DNA of 11,689 nucleotides, taken from the NCBI GenBank assembly GCA_947483545.1, contig CANKNP010000152.1:1-11689 (forward strand), written 5' to 3'. The notes beneath the pieces are model-generated. The model ran no database searches and was not told where the DNA came from. It saw only the letters and a list, made by a program, of their open reading frames with translations. This DNA is from Deltaproteobacteria bacterium (GTDB lineage: Bacteria; Myxococcota; UBA796; SXON01). Within the stretch, counting starts at the first letter, position 1, and each line of letters opens with the position of its first letter. The translations under genes and the position numbers were made by a program. This document shows, piece after piece, positions 7,647-11,689 of this stretch.

Positions 7647-8331
7647 CGACGTGCCCCTTGATGAGGCCGTGAATCAGTGAATCAGGGTCCAGCGTGTCAA
7701 CCGTGAGGTCCGCGTCATACCCCGGTGCCGCTACCTCGAAGGCGTGTGGGCCGCGGAGCACGCGAACGGTGTACATGCCCAGCGCACGCGCACCGACGAA
7801 GTCCTTCGCTGGGTTGTCCCCGATGTAGATCGCCTCGTCTCCAGCCAGGCCCAGGGCCTCGAGCGCGGGGAGGAACGCTCGCGCATGCGGCTTCTGTCTC
7901 TCTGCACCCTCGTCCCAGCTGAAACGCATCGCGCCCAGCCAACGCTCCAACCCGAGGGCCCTGGCCTTGGAGCGCTGCACGTCGGGATCCCCGTCGGTCA
8001 CCAACCCCAGCCGGATTCCCTGCGCAGCGAGCCGATCCAGCGCCCGTCTCGCGTCGGAGTGGAGTTGCAAGCTTGCGGGGGCATGGGAGCGGTAGACCCG
8101 AACCAGGGGGGGGACGAGCGCGGGGGCGAGCCCGAGCGCCTCGACGGCCCTGTTGATCGTCCGGTCTCTTCCGAATCGGACGCGGGCGTCGGCCAGGGCG
8201 GCGTGGGCCTGCGGCACGGGCAGGCCAGCGCACTGTGCGAGCGTGCCGGCCACCTCCCGAAACGCGGACTCGACGAAGTCGAGCTCCCGATACAGGGTGT
8301 CATCCAGGTCAAAGAGGACGGCGCGCCGCAC
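7639..8331 (-). CDS. HAD-superfamily phosphatase (subfamily I, capped)
   Basis: 230 residues with all four HAD motifs: DLDDT (D8, D10) for the nucleophile and general acid, LVTDGD (T112), RQKPHARAF (K147) and YIGDNPAKDF (D172, D177). About 80 residues between motifs I and II form a helical C1-type cap, so the expected substrate is a small phosphorylated metabolite. The GTG start at 8331 is the only start that keeps motif I near the N-terminus; it follows a run of seven G in the mRNA (CCCCCCC at 8337-8343). Size and cap type resemble N-acylneuraminate-9-phosphate phosphatases, and the gene lies in the same operon as a NeuB-type synthase. A 9-phosphate-removing role is therefore plausible but inferred. 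The general HAD family is very broad. A homopolymer of eight bases lies in codons 73-76. The 3' end overlaps the fusion gene by 8 bp. Confidence 0.87.
   Translation of the reverse strand: MRRAVLFDLDDTLYRELDFVESAFREVAGTLAQCAGLPVPQAHAALADARVRFGRDRTINRAVEALGLAPALVPPLVRVYRSHAPASLQLHSDARRALDRLAAQGIRLGLVTDGDPDVQRSKARALGLERWLGAMRFSWDEGAERQKPHARAFLPALEALGLAGDEAIYIGDNPAKDFVGARALGMYTVRVLRGPHAFEVAAPGYDADLTVDTLDPDSLIHGLIKGHVDV
7654..7659 (-). promoter_or_regulatory. Shine-Dalgarno AAGGGG for the fusion gene
   Basis: AAGGGG in the mRNA lies 7 bases before the ATG at 7646 and inside the end of the HAD gene. It supports that start and translational coupling. Confidence 0.55.
8106..8113. repeat. Eight-base homopolymer (G8 on +, C8 on coding strand) in HAD gene
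   Basis: The run spans codons V73-P74-P75-L76 of the HAD phosphatase. One-base slippage would frameshift the protein before motifs II-IV. The tract is real; its variability is conjecture. Confidence 0.9.
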
Positions 8332-8336
8332 GGATG

Positions 8337-8343
8337 CCCCCCC
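8337..8343 (-). promoter_or_regulatory. G7 run in ribosome-binding position of the HAD gene
   Basis: The mRNA reads GGGGGGG, CATCC, then the GTG start at 8331. No better purine-rich ribosome-binding site is visible in the 36-bp gap, so the G run probably serves as the (atypical) Shine-Dalgarno. Confidence 0.4.
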
Positions 8344-8367
8344 GTTGCCAGGCCCCCGCGGGCATGT

Positions 8368-9300
8368 TCACCCTTGTCTCCGACCCACCACGATACAGTT
8401 TCGGCCGAGCCCCATGGCAGCGAAGCTCCGGTAGAGCCCTCGGCGCAGCTCGGTCGGGAGCGCTGCCTCCAGGCGCCTGCGGCGGGAGTGGCACTCCGGC
8501 CCGAGCTCAGGGTGGGTCACATAGTCGTCGCCCATCAACAGGAAGAGCTCGATCGGGAAATTGCAGCTGTGCTCGATCGTCTCGAACCCCTCCCCAACGA
8601 ACAGCCGGTCGAGCGAGGCGAAATCGAAGTAGTTGATATGGTCGGGCACAGCAATCCACCAACGCTTCTCGATCCCGAGGGCAGCGGCGGCGGCGGCCTG
8701 GATCTCCGAAAAATCGTTGGGCACGACGATCGCGAGCATGCCCCCTGGAGCCAGGAGCGAGCGGGCCTGGCGGACGTAGTTCACCGGATCGGGCACGTGC
8801 TCAAGGACGTTCAGCATCGTGATGGCGTCGTACCTGGACCTGTCCTGGGTCGCAACGGCCTCCTCCAGGGTGCCCTGAAACACCGCCAATCCGCGCGCCC
8901 GACCGCGCTCCGATGCCAGGCGGGAGGGCTCGATGCCCTGCGCATCCCAGCCCTGCTCGCCAGCGTACTCTACGAAATCGCCCGTGCCGCAGCCGACGTC
9001 GAGCAGTCGCCCTCGGCTCCCAGCAGGCCCGCGTATGGCCTCCTGCACGTCATCGTACAAGGTGCTTCGGATCCAGGCGAGCTCGGCATCGCGGACAGGC
9101 CCCCCCTGCAACAGCCGCCGGATCTCCGGAGCGCGGCCCCCTGCCTCCATGAGCTCCATGTACGACCCGGCGTAGAAGGCGTTGAGCTCAGCCGTAGACG
9201 GGATCGGGTCAAGTCGGCGAAAGCCGTAGACAGGATCGACGGCGATCCCGGTTGGCAGCACATGCACGGGCGCAGCGGGCGTCGAGGTCGGAGCAGGCAT
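8368..9300 (-). CDS. Class I SAM-dependent methyltransferase
   Basis: 310 residues. Motif I is LLDVGCGTGDF (99-109), followed by GIEPS with the acidic end of strand 2, YDAITMLNVLEHVPDP (158-172), LLAPGGMLAIVVPND and VPDHINYFDFASLDRLF. This is the order of a Methyltransf_23/Methyltransf_11-type Rossmann domain. An N-terminal segment (VDPVYGFRRLDPIPSTAELNAFY) is like that found in sugar methyltransferases and in relatives with an N-terminal zinc site, although no Cys cluster is present here. The C-terminus carries FPIELFLLMGDDYV and a basic HSRRRR stretch. The ATG at 9300 follows the synthase stop after one base, with GGGAG 10 bases upstream inside the synthase gene, so the two are cotranscribed. 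By context it probably methylates the nonulosonic acid, its amino/acyl substituent or a linked sugar; the acceptor and atom (O, N or C) are not determinable. Confidence 0.85.
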   Translation of the reverse strand: MPAPTSTPAAPVHVLPTGIAVDPVYGFRRLDPIPSTAELNAFYAGSYMELMEAGGRAPEIRRLLQGGPVRDAELAWIRSTLYDDVQEAIRGPAGSRGRLLDVGCGTGDFVEYAGEQGWDAQGIEPSRLASERGRARGLAVFQGTLEEAVATQDRSRYDAITMLNVLEHVPDPVNYVRQARSLLAPGGMLAIVVPNDFSEIQAAAAAALGIEKRWWIAVPDHINYFDFASLDRLFVGEGFETIEHSCNFPIELFLLMGDDYVTHPELGPECHSRRRRLEAALPTELRRGLYRSFAAMGLGRNCIVVGRRQG

Positions 9301-9301
9301 C

Positions 9302-10357
9302 TTAGATCATCTCCCAGGTGAGGGGCGTTCCTTCGAGGACATCCTCCCGAAGGGTCCGCCCGATGACCACGTCGAGCAAACGCGGCTCCAAGCCCGTGCC
9401 GGGGCGCTTGGTGATGACGTCCGAGCGCAGTAGGGGCTCCCCGGCGTGCAGATCCCGCGCCGCGATGATGCTCCGACGGCTCAGCGTGCGCTTCTGGAGC
9501 TCGCTTGGGGTCGGGGCCTTGATGGCGCTCCCCAGGCAAGGTTGCACGTCCCGAATGGCGCGCACCATCGCGGCGAGCTCGTCCGGCTCAAGCGCGTAGG
9601 GATGGTCGGGGCCAGGGGAGCGCCGGTCGAGCGTGAAGTGCTTTTCGATCACGCAGGCGCCGAGCGCGACCGCCGCCGTTGTCACGGCGATGCCGAGCGT
9701 GTGGTCGCTGTACCCGACCGGGAGACCAAACGCCGTGCGCAGGGTCTGCATCGCGCGCAGGTTCACCTGATCCAGCGGCGTCGGGTAGAGCGCCGAGCAA
9801 TGCAGCAGGATGATCTGCTCGTTGCCCGCGGCTCGCACGGTGTCGATCGCACCCTGCACATCGGCGAGATCACACATCCCCGTCGAGAGCAGCATGGGTC
9901 GCCCGTATCGGGCGGCATGCGCGAGCATGGGGAAGTCGGTGATCTCGGACGACGCCCACTTGAAGACCGGCACGCCGAGCGCTGCCTGAGCATCGACGGC
10001 TTCATAGTCGAACGGCGTGGCGAAGTAGTCCAGGCCTCGCTCGGTCGCGTGTGACTGTAGCTCGGGCTCCCACTCGCGGGGCATCTCCACCTCGCGGATG
10101 ACCTCGTACGGGCGCCGCGACTCCCCCGGAAAGATCGGAGTCGCACGGCTGTAGAGACCGTCCGCCGTGTAGACTTGGAATTTGACCGCGTCCGCGTTGG
10201 CGTCCGCGGCGGCATCGATCAGCGCGTGCGCCTTGCGCAGATCCCGGTCGTGGTTCGCACCCGCCTCGGCGATGACGTAGACCCGCACGTCAGAACCAAA
10301 GCCCCGCGTGCCGCTCCCGACCGGCTCGAACAGCTCGCTGACTTTGCTGCCGCTCAT
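9302..10357 (-). CDS. Nonulosonic acid synthase, NeuB/SpsE/LegI type, with SAF domain
   Basis: 351 residues, the usual length plus a leader of about 24 residues. The NeuB TIM barrel carries VIAEAGANHDRDL (28-40), DAVKFQVYTADGL, FATPFDYEAVDA, FKWASSEITDFPML, MLLSTGMCDL, LLHCSALYPTPLDQVNLRAM, VGYSDHTLGIAV, EKHFTLDRR (238-246) and GPDHPYALEPDE (249-260). A C-terminal antifreeze-like SAF domain (about 290-351) includes KRPGTGL. The enzyme condenses phosphoenolpyruvate with a six-carbon N-acyl sugar (ManNAc or a 2,4-diacetamido sugar, or its phosphate) to give a nine-carbon keto acid. The GPDH/ALEP region matches NeuB, LegI and SpsE better than PseI, so a sialic/legionaminic-type product is favoured; this is a judgement by eye. 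Its ATG overlaps the cytidylyltransferase stop as ATGA. Confidence 0.9.
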   Translation of the reverse strand: MSGSKVSELFEPVGSGTRGFGSDVRVYVIAEAGANHDRDLRKAHALIDAAADANADAVKFQVYTADGLYSRATPIFPGESRRPYEVIREVEMPREWEPELQSHATERGLDYFATPFDYEAVDAQAALGVPVFKWASSEITDFPMLAHAARYGRPMLLSTGMCDLADVQGAIDTVRAAGNEQIILLHCSALYPTPLDQVNLRAMQTLRTAFGLPVGYSDHTLGIAVTTAAVALGACVIEKHFTLDRRSPGPDHPYALEPDELAAMVRAIRDVQPCLGSAIKAPTPSELQKRTLSRRSIIAARDLHAGEPLLRSDVITKRPGTGLEPRLLDVVIGRTLREDVLEGTPLTWEMI

Positions 10358-11097
10358 GCCTGCTTCTGCTCCACATGCTGGTTGATGATGGCGATCCAGG
10401 GCTCACGCTCTAACAACTCAAGCACCGGCTGCATCCCGAACAAGAGGCCGTGATCCGGGGCCAAACGCGCGTAGATCTCACGCACCAGCTGAAGATCCTC
10501 GGGGGTGTCGACCGTCCACCGATGGTGGGAGTGATCGCGCTCACCGGGGACCGAGAGGAGCCGGAATGCGTCCGGGTGCTCGTACATGTACAGGGTCACA
10601 TGCTCCCGCTCGCGGGCCGCCGTCGCCCGCTCCGCGGTGCGCTCAAGCGCGGCACGCGTGAACGCCTCGGTGTCGACTCCGCGTGGGTTGCGGCGAAGCA
10701 GGCTGTTCGAGGCGTAGTCGACCGGGTCTCCCACCGCGATCGCCGACAGCAAGGCGGACAGGACCCCGCTGGAGAGTTCCGGATCGAGCAGCGGACAGTC
10801 GGACGTGATCCGCATGATGACGTCGGCATGGCTCTCACGGGCCGCGCCCAGGTACCGGGAGAGGACGTCGTCCTCGCTCCCCCTCCAGGACCGCACGCCG
10901 TGCCGCTCCGCTTCACGGACGACGCTGTCGTCGCGATCGAGGCATGTGGTCGCCACGACCACCTCGTCCAGACCGCGGATCGCGCACGCTCGCGCGATGG
11001 TGTGGCCCAGCACCGTTCGCCCCTCCACCGGCTCAAGCACCTTGCCCGGCAGGCGCGTGCTGCCCATACGTGCCTGGATGATCGCAACCGTGTGCAT
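10354..11097 (-). CDS. SpsF-like cytidylyltransferase (CMP-sugar activation)
   Basis: 247 residues from the ATG at 11097, chosen because the family begins directly with TVAIIQARMGSTRLPGKVL; the open frame continues to 11214 but that extension has no family similarity and runs into the opposite gene. Further family blocks are VVVATTCLDRDD, WRGSEDDVLSRYLGAA, ITSDCPLLDP, DYASNSLLRRNPRGVDTEAF, EREHVTLYMYEHPDAF and HHRWTVDTPEDLQLV. This is the CTP_transf_3/SpsF branch, not the NeuA/PseF branch that starts IPARGGSK. In Bacillus the sps operon places SpsE (NeuB-like) and SpsF together, as here. The expected job is to activate the synthase product to a CMP-sugar in the cytoplasm. It is first in a five-gene operon; the stop overlaps the synthase start by 4 bp. 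Confidence 0.87.
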   Translation of the reverse strand: MHTVAIIQARMGSTRLPGKVLEPVEGRTVLGHTIARACAIRGLDEVVVATTCLDRDDSVVREAERHGVRSWRGSEDDVLSRYLGAARESHADVIMRITSDCPLLDPELSSGVLSALLSAIAVGDPVDYASNSLLRRNPRGVDTEAFTRAALERTAERATAAREREHVTLYMYEHPDAFRLLSVPGERDHSHHRWTVDTPEDLQLVREIYARLAPDHGLLFGMQPVLELLEREPWIAIINQHVEQKQA

Positions 11098-11185
11098 GGG
11101 CCCTGATATCCCGGAGGCTGCCGCGTCTCGCCCGGGACGGAAGCCGGCTACGTTGCACCCCGCCGTACCTTCAGGAGTTCCAGTC
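11098..11185. promoter_or_regulatory. Divergent intergenic region between the two nonulosonate transcription units
   Basis: This 88-bp gap separates the SpsF-like gene (-) from the Pse-associated methylase (+), so both promoters should be here or in adjacent coding DNA. I could not identify a convincing sigma-70 or sigma-54 element by eye. Confidence 0.45.
11172..11177 (+). promoter_or_regulatory. Shine-Dalgarno CAGGAG for the Pse-associated methylase
   Basis: CAGGAG sits 8 bases before the GTG at 11186 and decides that start. Confidence 0.65.
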
Positions 11186-11689
11186 GTGTCAGAATCCCAG
11201 GCCCCAAAGCCCACCCCGCAGCTCTCCGCGTGGACCGGCTCTTTCGGAGACGCCTACGTCGATCGGAACGGCCCGGCCGAAACCGGCCTGCGAGAACGGG
11301 TGCGAGGCTACTCCCGCATCCTTGCCGCGACCGACGGGGATCCTGCGCGGAGCATCCTCGAATGCGGGTGCAACCTCGGGCTCAACCTCCGGGCGCTGCG
11401 GCGGCTCACCGACGCGGACTTGATGGCTGTGGAGCCCAACGCGCGGGCGCGGGCCCGCGTGCTCGAGGATGGCGTCCTCCCGGCCTCCCACCTGCACGAC
11501 GCGACCTTGAGCGCCCTCCCCTTTCCGGACGCTTCGGTGGATCTCGTGTTCACCTGCGGCGTCCTCATCCACGTGCCGCCGGAACACGTCGAGCAAGCGG
11601 CCCGTGAAGTCCATCGCGTCGCCCGCAAGTACGTGCTGGCCGTCGAGTACTTCTCGCAGAAGCCCACCTCTGCTCCCTACCGTGGGGAA
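11186..11689 (+). CDS. Pseudaminic acid biosynthesis-associated methylase-like protein, 3'-truncated
   Basis: 168 codons are visible from the GTG at 11186 (well-spaced CAGGAG) to the window end. The order of motifs matches the Pse-associated methylase family (TIGR03587-type): W..SFGDAYVDRNG (WxGxFGxxYxxRN), SILECGCNLGLNLRAL as the SAM-binding loop, a LMAVEPNARAR strand-2 acidic end, LSALPFPDASVDLVFTCGVL, IHVPPEHV, and YVLAVEYFSQKPTSAPYRG. Family proteins are around 200 residues, so roughly the last 30-40 are missing. Members occur in nonulosonic/pseudaminic acid loci and are presumed SAM-dependent methyltransferases; the acceptor is not established. The gene is divergent from the SpsF-like gene and probably opens a further rightward operon. 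Confidence 0.85.
   Translation, partial: MSESQAPKPTPQLSAWTGSFGDAYVDRNGPAETGLRERVRGYSRILAATDGDPARSILECGCNLGLNLRALRRLTDADLMAVEPNARARARVLEDGVLPASHLHDATLSALPFPDASVDLVFTCGVLIHVPPEHVEQAAREVHRVARKYVLAVEYFSQKPTSAPYRGE

Noticed and set aside
7744..9321. 525-residue plus-strand open frame across HAD and methyltransferase genes
   Set aside because: Antisense to two genes with all catalytic motifs present; no domain recognised in it.
11098..11185. Sigma-54 promoter (GG-N10-GC), expected for some flagellar genes
   Set aside because: The GG and TTGC elements near 11155 have wrong spacing, so no promoter class is claimed.
11098..11214. 39-codon N-terminal extension of the SpsF-like frame
   Set aside because: The conserved family start is at the internal Met (11097); the extension would run across the intergenic region and into the divergent methylase start.

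Overview
The window is GC-rich, densely packed Gram-negative DNA: there is an outer-membrane porin with a signal peptide, and PilZ and HDOD signalling proteins. The style suggests a deltaproteobacterium/myxobacterium-like or similar high-GC lineage, but this is a low-confidence inference. Nine protein genes are supported; the two at the window edges are cut off. No tRNA, rRNA, CRISPR array, insertion sequence or convincing terminator was seen, and no gene-free stretch exceeds about 90 bases.

Left part (1-1995): the C-terminal part of an HDOD-domain signalling protein on + converges on an OprO/OprP-type porin on -. The porin is divergent from the next gene across a gap of about 50 bp.

Middle part (1996-5702, + strand): a two-gene unit. 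First is a roughly 613-residue protein with what look like four tandem GRAM/PH-like beta units followed by a C-terminal PilZ (c-di-GMP-binding) domain. The second gene overlaps its 3' end by 85 bp and encodes a 648-residue Maf/MptE-like (DUF115) protein, the family that transfers nonulosonic acids to flagellin.

Right part (5721-11097, - strand): a tight five-gene operon, in transcription order SpsF-like cytidylyltransferase, NeuB/SpsE/LegI-type nonulosonate synthase with a SAF domain, class I SAM methyltransferase, HAD phosphatase, and a 641-residue fusion of an SDR epimerase/dehydratase-like domain with an ATP-grasp ligase. Junctions are 4-bp overlap, 1-bp gap, 36-bp gap and 8-bp overlap. 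Divergent from it at the right edge is a methyltransferase (+) matching the pseudaminic acid biosynthesis-associated methylase family, cut by the window end.

Together the right half reads as part of a nonulosonic (sialic/legionaminic/pseudaminic-like) acid activation, decoration and transfer locus, probably for flagellin or another surface glycoprotein. The synthase makes the nine-carbon sugar, the SpsF-like enzyme would activate it with CMP, the methyltransferases, ATP-grasp and SDR domains would decorate it, and Maf would transfer it. The early UDP-sugar steps (4,6-dehydratase, aminotransferase, N-acetyltransferase, hydrolase) and flagellin are not in the window. The most unusual items are the SDR-ATP-grasp fusion whose SDR half has Cys at the catalytic Tyr position, the GRAM-repeat/PilZ protein physically coupled to Maf, and an 8-base homopolymer inside the HAD gene.
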